The translations under genes and the position numbers were made by a program. 22,579 bases of DNA from a virus. Positions 14,960-22,579 of the stretch are shown here, in pieces. The stretch spans positions 1-22,579 of the IMG/VR virus record IMGVR_UViG_3300027710_000147; one strand, 5' to 3'. Numbering within the stretch: position 1 is the stretch's first letter; the number at the start of each line of letters is the position of its first letter. The notes under the pieces are model-generated. The model ran no database searches. It was given only the letters and a program-made list of their open reading frames with translations, and was not told where the DNA came from.

Positions 14960-17900
14960 TTAGCACAATGGAAGCATTGGCCAAAATGATTGATGGGTTA
15001 ATGATGTACTTGACGTAGCTATTATTGTTCCACTTGAATTTCTAAGCTCAAGGGTAAAGTAAACCGGAGTTGCTGAGCCGCTTGGTTCAAAATACAATAT
15101 TTCACCGGTAGGTGGAGTTGAGTCACTTATAGTAACCGTTGCAGTACTTGACGGAAATCCTGTAGTACGTGTTATATATGAACCTGCCGGTGCATCAGTG
15201 GTATTAATACCATATCTTACAGAACAAGCGGCATTATCGTTGCAATTATTTTGTCTGCATATAGGAGCACCTAATGAAATAGTCGGTGCAAAACAATTGG
15301 CTTGACACTCTTCTAAAGTCGCATAAGTACCTGTTCCATCACCCGGGTCTACACAATTACCGCTTTCACAGTCATAAGACTCTATTACAGGCGCACCACA
15401 GCCACAACAAGCGTCTGCTGCACTTACAGAAGAGTAACATAATGTAGTGGCTACAGCAGCCCTAAAATCCCATATTAGATACAAGTTATTTAATAATGCA
15501 GGAACGGTAAAATTAGCATAGTTATTTGAGCCTCCTCCTTGATTTGGTGTAGCTGTAACAGCTAATGCTAATAAGGCGTTAATATCAGTACTATTATTAC
15601 TATAATTAGTATTTGACATTAAATACTTAAATTTATCCGTTGCAGGATTAAATACAAATGTATCAGTAGAAAGTTTATTAGAAATTAAACTAACTGTACT
15701 TCCTGCAGGAGGAACTGCTCCTGTTCCTACAAAGTTAGTAGTAGCATTATATCTTGATACAAGAGGATTAGCAGTTCCTGATACAAAAGTCACAAGACTT
15801 GATTGCAGTGGAGAAACATATGCTCCATTTACATATCTGTATTCAGTATGAATGGTGTCTCCTGAGTCATAATCACTCGTTAAGACTATCTGAACAATTC
15901 TAAGTGAAACTGCAGTTGTACAATTTGGAAGCACGTTTAACGTTATATTACCAATATAATCAATAGTAATAGTAGCTGTTTCTACAGATACATTATTTTT
16001 ATTAAAAGTCAAAGTGCCACCTGTACTTACAAATCCTGTGGTAGTTGTAACTCCATTATATAGGACTGATATTCTAAATTGAGCACCTGAGCTTATTGCT
16101 GCAACACTATAATTAATATTAGTTGACCCAACAGTAGGACCAAAATCAACACAAAACTGAGTAGATTTTTGTTGAGCAAGAGGTGTTGTCAAACTAAAGG
16201 TCTGAGAAATACCACATTGCAAACACTGAGGATTATCAGGCAAGTTTACTTCGTTACTTGATAACACATACTCGTTAAGATATGGGTCAAATCCACCTAT
16301 CTTCTGAGTATTAAAAGACTCATTAAAGGTATCTCTAAACCACGTTCTCATATTCATCTCAGATATTACTATCAATTCTTCTTTAGCATATGAGACACCT
16401 TGCTTTAATTGAATAACCGCTCCACGCTTAACATCAGTAAAATATCTATCATACCCCCATTGAACATAGCTTTCAGGATTGAAGCTAATACCATACTTTT
16501 CAACACGAGCAATTTGAGTACCTAATACCTCAGGTACAGATGCTATAACTCCACCACTTGTGGAATCAGAAATCAAATTCTTGCTTGCTAAAACGTACGA
16601 AATTTTGTCTTCTTGTAGTAAAAGAATATCTGTTTCTCTACCATCCATTATATAAATAGCTCCAAAAGAAGGCTCACAAACCTTGTAGTTAATTAAACCT
16701 AAGTTAAATTCATTTAGCTTATTCACATTGGACTCAGCGCTATACACTCCGCTATATGTAATATCAGAAAATCTATCTGCTTCTTTGTAATCTTGAGCTG
16801 ATACGCTTGTAACCCTGTTACCAAGATTAAATGAGTTACCTACTATTGAGTCTCTAATCTTGTAACTTTCCGCTCCGTTTCCAAAAGAAAAGCAGTTAAA
16901 GAACTTAGTATCAACAATAGCAGGTGTTCCTGTTGCAAAATTTTGGTCTTGGATATTGCCTAAATGATTGCCATTTACTATAGCAAAAGACATTTCATTT
17001 TCAAAAAACACGTCAGGCAGAGCCTCAGAAGGTTGCGTTTCAAATATTAAAGTCTTATCAGAACGAAACACCGTAAAGTTAACCTCAACAGTAGATGCTC
17101 TTGCATTTGGGAAATTTAAACCCGTACAAGGTAATGTACCTGTTACCATCAATTGTAATTGATTAGTAGAAGTATTTCTATAAAATCTATAATAATTTGT
17201 ACATATACTTGTTGATATAGTACCTGCAGTATTAGTAATTGTTGAAATAAACTCATTGTTAGGAATACATTGACCACCACCTGCATATCTTACACCATCG
17301 TTTAAAAACTGAGCTATATCTTCTCCAACAAACCAATCATACATATTGTTATATGCATTTGCTGATATAAATGTTTTTTCTAATAAATTTCTTCTTTCTT
17401 CACAATCGTTTCCAACACCTCCTCTTGATTGTCTAATATACATTACAATTCTGCTTCCTGCAGGTATATCGTAATCTACCCAAGCAGAAGTAACTGAATC
17501 ATATCTATTCATTGGATAATAAAGGATAGGATAATTTCCGCCTCTTGGAGAAGTAACCGTTACCTTTCCCGGAGCTATGATAGCTAATTCATCCTGAACA
17601 ATATTAAAGCTGTTAGGATTAATCTTCATATATACTCCCGCAGGAATTGGTATAAATACGTCAGGGTCTAATGCACTTGGTATCTCTATAAAGTTTGACG
17701 TCTGAGATGTCTTATCAAGCACAGTAGCGTACACACAAGAAGTAGTAGCACCGCTTGAATCAGCCTTTACGATTAATCTATCACCTGCCTCTATCTTACG
17801 TGCATTCTCTCCTTCAAGTAAGAAGTAAGCATTGTTTGTTAATGGGTCCTCAAAGAATATGCTACAATAAATTGTCTCATAGTTTTCCTCATCAGGCTTA

Positions 17901-19804
17901 ATAACAAACTTATATCTTGTTGCCCAAACAGGCGGTAATTGAGTCGGAGGTATTGTTACTTGAATAGAGTTCTTATAAGAAGAAAATCCACACGGAATAT
18001 GTTCTGTATTATTAGGACTTACAAGAGCAGTTGTCGCTCTATTAAAATCATCCATATATACAATACCAATCTCGTAGTCACGATTACTATGTAAACTTTG
18101 TGTGTTTGCAATTTCTTGGAATGTAGCCTGAGCTAATGTCACCTCATAATACTCATAAACTGTTTGAGTAGGTGTTGTTATATTATTAACATAACGCATA
18201 GCAGGAAATTGGAAACCAATACTACTGCTACCCGGACTTGTGATAATGTTAATTGGCTGACCAACTGCACTTATACCACTTCCGTTTTTTATCAAAGCAT
18301 TTAAGTTATTTGGTATAGCACAATTAAATGCATCTGTAAAAGTTGTTCCATTACAAGCATTTGCAATAAGTTGAATATTGGCTGCAGTACCAACTGCGTT
18401 TTGAAACTCAACACTTGTAGCTAAATCATATACTGATGCATAATTAGTAGACAAGAAAAATGCAAAATTTAATCTAACTATATCTGTTGTCTCAGTAGGG
18501 AATGGTGTTTGACCACTAAATTCAGAATGAGTTATACTAACATCTAAGCTGATTGCAGAACCTGAAATTAAATTTTGACCTCCTAAATCAAATGTAACCA
18601 CTGCATTAGCAATAGTTACAGTACCATTAATTGAGTAGTTGCCTGAAGCAAGTCCATCATTAATACTTGTATTGCCTATAGGAGTGGATATTAAATCAGT
18701 TGTGTATTCAAATTTAACAGGAGCACCGTATTGGTCTATTAAATCATATCCTTCTACATAGTTACCATACATTAACCTATTGCCCATAATAGTTTGAGCC
18801 TTTGCAAATCTTGGTACATTATCGTATAATCTAAGTAATTCTGCCTCTGATAATACGGTAAATATCTTGCTATTGGTAAAAGTATATTGATAATCAGTAT
18901 TATTTGCAAGTCCTAAATTAGACTTGTCAAGTTTCTCAATAACCTTAATAACACTTCCATCTGCATTTTTAAATAATAAATCTAACCCAACTACAAGTGA
19001 ACTACCTGAGTTGTAAGTAATAATAGCAGAGTTACAAAAGTTTGTCATACCCTCATTCACAAAACTTTCAACACTAAAGCTAAAAGGATTAGGAACAAAA
19101 GCAGGTTGAGACCACTGAGAAGTAGCACTATACTCTCCATCTATATATTTATATCTATATGCAAAGCAAATAAATCTTGTATTTAAAAAATTCTCTTGGC
19201 CATTGGTTACGATAGGCTCAACCGTTGGTGACTTTATAGGTGGCTTCTTAATAACAAGTAAAGATTCTGCGGTAATTTGGTCTATATTACTAATTGGATT
19301 AGGATAGTTTCTATTAATATTTATACATCTTGGAGCATTGTAATCATCAGTAAAGAACAATAAATCATTTAATATATCAATACCCGTAATCAAATATTTA
19401 GGGTTAAAGTTTAACGTAGTATTAACACCTCCTCCATTATTAATAGATACAACGTGATAAGTTAACACATTTGTGTAAACATTAAAAGAAACAATCAAGT
19501 CAAGTTTTCCTGTGGCACCTACTGAAAAGTTTGAATCGTGTATAAACCAATAGATAGTCTCAGTAGCACTATCTTGTAATGCACCAATACATCTTGCAGA
19601 TGAACTAAGCGCAGTACCATTAATATATGCCAATGAAGTAAGAGGTAAATTACCTTTTGTGTTTTCAATAACCCCCATCTCTGAGTTCTCTGTAGAACCC
19701 ATTCTAATATTCATAGCATCGATATACTCTCCTTCAGGTAATAGGCGTTGGTCTACACCTTTATTCATCTTACCTGCCGTAAAGTTCCTTGTAAATTTTG
19801 CCAT
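14960..19804 (-). CDS. Large tail nozzle / stabilisation-type protein, 1614 aa
   Basis: The N terminus (MAKFTRNFTAGKMNKGVDQR, then EGEYIDAMNIRMG) is typical of P22 gp10 / T7 gp12-like tail nozzle proteins: a list of beta-propeller strands beginning with a description-like N-terminal arm. Residues about 1090-1180 contain YFTDVKRGAVIQL, MRTWFRD and IGGFDPYLNEYVLS, motifs I know from large tail proteins of crAss-like phages. The length far exceeds P22 gp10 (472 aa) and T7 gp12 (794 aa). The excess lies in long Thr/Ser/Asn-rich beta stretches and a Cys-rich C-terminal part: a C-x4-C-x15-C-x3-C motif at 1479-1504, then the module shared with the next gene (1506-1614). It is expected to form the tail tube end and carry receptor-facing domains. 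It starts 1 nt after the preceding gene. Confidence 0.65.
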   Translation of the reverse strand: MAKFTRNFTAGKMNKGVDQRLLPEGEYIDAMNIRMGSTENSEMGVIENTKGNLPLTSLAYINGTALSSSARCIGALQDSATETIYWFIHDSNFSVGATGKLDLIVSFNVYTNVLTYHVVSINNGGGVNTTLNFNPKYLITGIDILNDLLFFTDDYNAPRCININRNYPNPISNIDQITAESLLVIKKPPIKSPTVEPIVTNGQENFLNTRFICFAYRYKYIDGEYSATSQWSQPAFVPNPFSFSVESFVNEGMTNFCNSAIITYNSGSSLVVGLDLLFKNADGSVIKVIEKLDKSNLGLANNTDYQYTFTNSKIFTVLSEAELLRLYDNVPRFAKAQTIMGNRLMYGNYVEGYDLIDQYGAPVKFEYTTDLISTPIGNTSINDGLASGNYSINGTVTIANAVVTFDLGGQNLISGSAISLDVSITHSEFSGQTPFPTETTDIVRLNFAFFLSTNYASVYDLATSVEFQNAVGTAANIQLIANACNGTTFTDAFNCAIPNNLNALIKNGSGISAVGQPINIITSPGSSSIGFQFPAMRYVNNITTPTQTVYEYYEVTLAQATFQEIANTQSLHSNRDYEIGIVYMDDFNRATTALVSPNNTEHIPCGFSSYKNSIQVTIPPTQLPPVWATRYKFVIKPDEENYETIYCSIFFEDPLTNNAYFLLEGENARKIEAGDRLIVKADSSGATTSCVYATVLDKTSQTSNFIEIPSALDPDVFIPIPAGVYMKINPNSFNIVQDELAIIAPGKVTVTSPRGGNYPILYYPMNRYDSVTSAWVDYDIPAGSRIVMYIRQSRGGVGNDCEERRNLLEKTFISANAYNNMYDWFVGEDIAQFLNDGVRYAGGGQCIPNNEFISTITNTAGTISTSICTNYYRFYRNTSTNQLQLMVTGTLPCTGLNFPNARASTVEVNFTVFRSDKTLIFETQPSEALPDVFFENEMSFAIVNGNHLGNIQDQNFATGTPAIVDTKFFNCFSFGNGAESYKIRDSIVGNSFNLGNRVTSVSAQDYKEADRFSDITYSGVYSAESNVNKLNEFNLGLINYKVCEPSFGAIYIMDGRETDILLLQEDKISYVLASKNLISDSTSGGVIASVPEVLGTQIARVEKYGISFNPESYVQWGYDRYFTDVKRGAVIQLKQGVSYAKEELIVISEMNMRTWFRDTFNESFNTQKIGGFDPYLNEYVLSSNEVNLPDNPQCLQCGISQTFSLTTPLAQQKSTQFCVDFGPTVGSTNINYSVAAISSGAQFRISVLYNGVTTTTGFVSTGGTLTFNKNNVSVETATITIDYIGNITLNVLPNCTTAVSLRIVQIVLTSDYDSGDTIHTEYRYVNGAYVSPLQSSLVTFVSGTANPLVSRYNATTNFVGTGAVPPAGSTVSLISNKLSTDTFVFNPATDKFKYLMSNTNYSNNSTDINALLALAVTATPNQGGGSNNYANFTVPALLNNLYLIWDFRAAVATTLCYSSVSAADACCGCGAPVIESYDCESGNCVDPGDGTGTYATLEECQANCFAPTISLGAPICRQNNCNDNAACSVRYGINTTDAPAGSYITRTTGFPSSTATVTISDSTPPTGEILYFEPSGSATPVYFTLELRNSSGTIIATSSTSLTHQSFWPMLPLC
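14963..15289 (-). repeat. Shared tail module, copy A (327 nt)
   Basis: This encodes residues 1506-1614, the very C terminus of the large nozzle-type protein. It is the partner of copy B at 14443-14769, in the same orientation, with start points about 520 nt apart. Conserved parts include ICRQNNCNDNAACSV, SDSTPPTGE, YFEPSGSATPVYFTLELRNS and SLTHQSFWPMLPLC. Confidence 0.9.
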
Positions 19805-19805
19805 T

Positions 19806-20729
19806 TTATTTTATTTGCTTGTCCAATCCTCTTAAGTTCATCAAAAGTCTACCCGGATGAATATTGCTAATTCTTATTTTTGCATTGCTTAATAATGCTC
19901 TTCTTTTTTTACGTGCACGAGCAACGATATACTCTTGAACACCAAGTTTAGAACTTAGTATCTCATACTCAATTGCTGCATAAATGTACGCCTCAAATAA
20001 CTTGTTTACCGTAATTAAAGAATTGTCTCCGCCCTCCATACCATCAGAAACATATTCAAGAATACAAGACTGACCTGACATTGACGAGTCAAAGTTAATC
20101 ACTCCTGCTTTTCTATCAATATTAAATGTAGGATTAAAGTTTGCAGTCTCTGTATTTAATCCATAAGCAGTTCCAATGTTACCTTCAAAATACCACATTC
20201 CATCATAATTCCATCCTAACTGACCATTAAATTGATTTCCTTGGTTTAAATATATACTCTTCTTAATCTTAGTTAATCTATCATAGTCTATCTCAGAATA
20301 CTGAGGACTTAAGGCATTGCCATATTGGTCAAATAAAATACGACCCGTGTTATCTTGAAGATAAGCCTTAGATGAAAGCGTTTGAATGTTTTCGGACAAT
20401 GGACGTAACCATCCATCTTTATACAATGAAACACGCACCCAATTCACATAATCAGCAGGTAATATATACCTTAGCATATCAGGAACCGTAAGTTGTAATA
20501 CCTTAACTTCCTTAAAAGCATCGTAATTTAACTCTTGAATTGCACGTTTAGCGTGAAATAATACTTTGTAACGCTCCTCATTATTAACCAATGAATGGTT
20601 ACCCGCATACATTAATAAGAAATTATTTACAATGTCTTGTAAACTAACGTATTGATACGACCCCCAATTAGTATCCTCGGGAGTTACACCCCCATTCTCA
20701 TAATATTGATATTGTGATATATATGCCAT
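19806..20729 (-). CDS. Tail adaptor / tubular protein (P22 gp4 / T7 gp11 type), 307 aa
   Basis: The first 30 residues (MAYISQYQYYENGG and WGSYQYVSLQDIVNNFLLMY) and the block RYKVLFHAKRAIQELNYDAF (53-72) with ILPADYVNWVRV (89-100) fit the adaptor/tail tubular A proteins of podoviruses, where a helical N-terminal bundle precedes a beta sandwich and binds below the portal. I recall close relatives of the opening residues in Bacteroidota podoviruses. The C-terminal helix is very basic (ARARKKRRALLSNAKIRISN). Position directly before the nozzle-type gene agrees with the order gp4-gp10 or gp11-gp12. The gap to the next gene is 1 nt, so the two are probably translationally coupled. Confidence 0.65.
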   Translation of the reverse strand: MAYISQYQYYENGGVTPEDTNWGSYQYVSLQDIVNNFLLMYAGNHSLVNNEERYKVLFHAKRAIQELNYDAFKEVKVLQLTVPDMLRYILPADYVNWVRVSLYKDGWLRPLSENIQTLSSKAYLQDNTGRILFDQYGNALSPQYSEIDYDRLTKIKKSIYLNQGNQFNGQLGWNYDGMWYFEGNIGTAYGLNTETANFNPTFNIDRKAGVINFDSSMSGQSCILEYVSDGMEGGDNSLITVNKLFEAYIYAAIEYEILSSKLGVQEYIVARARKKRRALLSNAKIRISNIHPGRLLMNLRGLDKQIK

Positions 20730-20743
20730 TGCTTATAAATTTA

Positions 20744-21694
20744 TTATTGCATACTGAATGTAGGCTGTTGTTGTTGTTCTTGTACCATACCAAACTGAGT
20801 AACCTCTGTCTCACGAATAGATATACCACAATACTCAAGTATCTTAGTTACTAATTTATACTCATCTTCAGGAGGCAATTCAAAGTCTTGATAATCAGGT
20901 TGCGATTGGTCAAATACAGGCTCTCCATTAGTAAGCGTAATATAGGTCCATTTTGGCACTTTAGGGTACCTAAAATAGGTTGCAAGAACCTGACCCTTGT
21001 TACTTATCGTTGCAGGATAGAAAGTTAATTCTTCGCCTTGTAATGCGTAAATAGGGAACTCATTAGTTGGGTTGGTTAAATTAGAATTAAGCAACATTGT
21101 AAGTTTTGAGTTAATAACCTTTTCAGCAGGTATAACAGTAGCAGAAGAAAAGACGCTATACGCATTTCCTGTTGCTAAAAATATATTTGAGTCTAATAAA
21201 ATATTTGTATTATTAAGTACTGATACCACTGTAGATACTAATCCGGTAGTTAAATTTGTAACAACATCTCCTGCAGAAATACCATTAGATAAAAAAGTTG
21301 CTGTACTATCAACTAATCTTCCGCTTACTACAGATGTATTTGTTCCTGTCTTAAGTACAACAGGCTTACATTTTACATCTAAAAGCATATAAGTATAATA
21401 GCCTGTAGTCGCAGGACTTGGCATAGAAAATCTATTAGCCGCAATCTTAGAAAGATAGTCTGTACGTAAAAAATATTCTAACACTTCTGCAATAGGTTGC
21501 TCCATATCTGCATACTCTACACCTGAAATACGTGCATTTTCAGCATTTATAACTTTATTATAATTACTAAAGTACTCCTCGTATATTTCCATCTGTGAGT
21601 TTTGAGCATACAAATTGAAATCAGAAGGAGAAATATAGCCGTAATTATTCTTGTTCAGAATAGATAATACTGCATTTCTTACTGAGTTTATCAT
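20744..21694 (-). CDS. Tail/ring-type structural protein with an inserted beta module, 316 aa
   Basis: The N-terminal 45 residues (MINSVRNAVLSILNKNNYGY, then ISPSDFNLYAQNSQMEIYEE) resemble a protein found upstream of the tail adaptor in Bacteroidota podoviruses, probably a ring or connector component between portal and tail. Residues about 119-186 form a small Thr/Ser/Val-rich beta module (LVDSTATFLSNGISAGDVVT) that seems inserted into the conserved frame, which resumes with the FPIYALQGEELTFYP block. The last residues are Gln-rich (QEQQQQPTFSMQ). This is the first gene of the long operon, with a promoter candidate immediately upstream and 14 nt to the next gene. The exact tail position cannot be read from sequence. 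Confidence 0.6.
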   Translation of the reverse strand: MINSVRNAVLSILNKNNYGYISPSDFNLYAQNSQMEIYEEYFSNYNKVINAENARISGVEYADMEQPIAEVLEYFLRTDYLSKIAANRFSMPSPATTGYYTYMLLDVKCKPVVLKTGTNTSVVSGRLVDSTATFLSNGISAGDVVTNLTTGLVSTVVSVLNNTNILLDSNIFLATGNAYSVFSSATVIPAEKVINSKLTMLLNSNLTNPTNEFPIYALQGEELTFYPATISNKGQVLATYFRYPKVPKWTYITLTNGEPVFDQSQPDYQDFELPPEDEYKLVTKILEYCGISIRETEVTQFGMVQEQQQQPTFSMQ

Positions 21695-21708
21695 TACTTC
21701 TTTTTTTA

Positions 21709-21738
21709 CAAATATACATAAAAAAAAAGAGGGTACAA
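21709..21738 (-). promoter_or_regulatory. Candidate Bacteroidota-type promoter for the virion operon
   Basis: On the minus strand TATATTTG (21709-21716) matches the TAnnTTTG box exactly, and TTG (21736-21738) lies 19 nt upstream, within the spacing reported for Flavobacterium promoters. It overlaps the preceding terminator. The implied start point would give a leader of only about 8-11 nt before the ATG at 21694. TAnnTTTG occurs by chance in AT-rich DNA, so location is the main support. Confidence 0.5.
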
Positions 21739-21750
21739 TAAGTACCCTCT
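21720..21750 (-). terminator. Rho-independent terminator after the 247-aa gene
   Basis: Read on the minus strand: a perfect 9-bp stem AGAGGGTAC / GTACCCTCT (21742-21750 with 21728-21736) around a 5-nt loop, followed directly by a run of nine T. It ends the transcript of the 247-aa gene, whose stop lies about 30 nt upstream. Confidence 0.9.
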
Positions 21751-21779
21751 TCTAACCAATAATCAATAATCAAAACCTA

Positions 21780-22523
21780 TTATGCCAATGTCGCTTCTAA
21801 CATTTTTAAGGAATCAATACCTTCATCACTTTGCAAGAAGTGGGCTACCATCTCATAAGGGTCTTCTCCGAATGGAACAGATAACATCTTCTTTTTGTTG
21901 GTTGCGGTATTAAACCACACCTCTTTCTCACCATTTCTTAATACCAACAACTTGTTTTCAAAGAATAAACGAACCTTAGCTTGAAACTTCAATTCAGGGT
22001 CATTTAATATATTTAAGAACTCTTTAGGGTCTCTTTTAGCAAATACCAAGATGTCACGCTTTAACTCAGCAGTAGACACTGTAGATGGGTCTTTTCCAAA
22101 CATTACTCTTGTAAGGGTTTCAATTTGGTCAAGTGATAACTGACGAGCTTCAATTAGAGCCTCAACTTCTAAGTTTAAGTCTTCTACCTCAGCAGCAGCA
22201 TCCTTTTCTTTATCTACTTCAGCAAATATAGTACCATTTAATGGATGATAATGTAAAAATTGCTGTAATACAGGATTGTTTTTTGGAACTCTTAAGAAGC
22301 CATCTTCAAAGATAATTGGCTCTATAATTGCATTTCCATCTTGTTCGTCCTCAAATGGGGACTGTTGATTCGTTGAATACCTCAATGAACGATTAACATT
22401 GTTTTTCTCGTCAAACCACATTAGTGGGAATCGAGGGTGGTTTCTTGACGCTAACGTATATGATAGCGGATTTCCTATTTTTAACTTGTAGACTTTGTCC
22501 ACAGGTGTTGTACCTTTTGCCAT
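21780..22523 (-). CDS. Conserved phage protein of unknown function, 247 aa
   Basis: The first 110 residues contain blocks I associate with a family common in Bacteroidota phages near head and tail genes: SYTLASRNHPRFPL (21-34), LRYSTNQQSPFEDEQDGNAI (47-66), IEPIIFEDGFLRVPKNNPVL (67-86) and AEVDKEKDAAAE (101-112). The rest is helical, with LKRDILVFAKRDPKEFLNIL (about 154-173) and FGEDPYEMVAHFL. There is no signal peptide, membrane segment or catalytic motif, and no function can be named. The gene is flanked by terminators on both sides, so it forms its own transcription unit. Its start follows an A/T-rich leader (TAAATACAAAATG) with no clear TAnnTTTG box. Confidence 0.75.
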   Translation of the reverse strand: MAKGTTPVDKVYKLKIGNPLSYTLASRNHPRFPLMWFDEKNNVNRSLRYSTNQQSPFEDEQDGNAIIEPIIFEDGFLRVPKNNPVLQQFLHYHPLNGTIFAEVDKEKDAAAEVEDLNLEVEALIEARQLSLDQIETLTRVMFGKDPSTVSTAELKRDILVFAKRDPKEFLNILNDPELKFQAKVRLFFENKLLVLRNGEKEVWFNTATNKKKMLSVPFGEDPYEMVAHFLQSDEGIDSLKMLEATLA

Positions 22524-22547
22524 TTTGTATTTAATTTAATTAGATTT

Positions 22548-22579
22548 AAAAAAGGGAGAGTGTCTTTAAAGACACCCTC
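22548..22579 (-). terminator. Rho-independent terminator of an upstream minus-strand gene
   Basis: On the minus strand GAGGGTGTCTTT pairs with AAAGACACTCTC (22556-22579; 12 pairs including one G-T), followed by CC and six T (22548-22553). The hairpin reaches the window edge and may be longer. It implies a minus-strand gene ending just beyond the right edge. Confidence 0.85.

Noticed and set aside
14443-15289. The shared module as a diversity-generating retroelement template/variable pair
   Set aside because: No reverse transcriptase is in the window, differences are spread over silent sites rather than at adenines, and both copies lie inside coding genes.

Overview
The window reads as part of a tailed phage (or prophage) genome with a short-tailed, podovirus-like virion. 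The host is probably a member of the Bacteroidota. The DNA is AT-rich. Nearly all start codons follow A/T-rich leaders rather than Shine-Dalgarno sequences, one promoter candidate fits the TTG/TAnnTTTG pattern of that phylum, and several virion proteins resemble families I know from Bacteroidota (crAss-like and freshwater/marine) podoviruses. No search could be run, so family names rest on recognised motifs, gene order and protein sizes. The standard code fits: TAA, TAG and TGA are all used as stops.

Left arm, about 1-2399, plus strand: small, tightly packed genes of replication/accessory type. A 54-aa protein overlaps a GNAT acetyltransferase. A 158-bp non-coding stretch follows, holding four TGT(C/G)ACA-like half-sites about two helical turns apart and a perfect 18-bp palindrome. 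Then comes a five-gene cluster in which every gene overlaps the next (44, 35, 23 and 11 nt): a hypothetical protein, a VRR-NUC nuclease, a protein with a DnaA domain-IV-like DNA-binding region, a 64-aa protein and a second PD-(D/E)XK-like nuclease.

Right arm, 2396-22579, minus strand: the virion module. In transcription order it has a terminator, a lone 247-aa conserved phage protein, a second terminator overlapped by a promoter candidate, and then one operon of about 19.3 kb with gaps of at most 26 nt. That operon encodes a 316-aa tail/ring-type protein, a 307-aa tail adaptor (P22 gp4 / T7 gp11 type), a 1614-aa tail nozzle/stabilisation-type protein, a 169-aa protein sharing its C-terminal module, a 267-aa tail protein, a non-canonical GNAT and three internal virion (ejection) proteins of 233, 520 and 2826 aa. 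The size order and position of the last three match P22 gp7/gp20/gp16 and T7 gp14/gp15/gp16. The 2826-aa protein looks like a large polyvalent protein and carries a degenerate RelA/SpoT-like segment.

The two arms converge at 2396-2399, where the opposing stop codons overlap and no terminator separates them. The most interesting points are the RelA/SpoT-like segment in a probable ejected protein, the shared 109-residue module in two neighbouring tail proteins, and the nuclease/DnaA-like overlapping cluster. No capsid, portal, terminase, lysis, integrase, tRNA or CRISPR feature was recognised. No gene-free stretch exceeds 300 bases.
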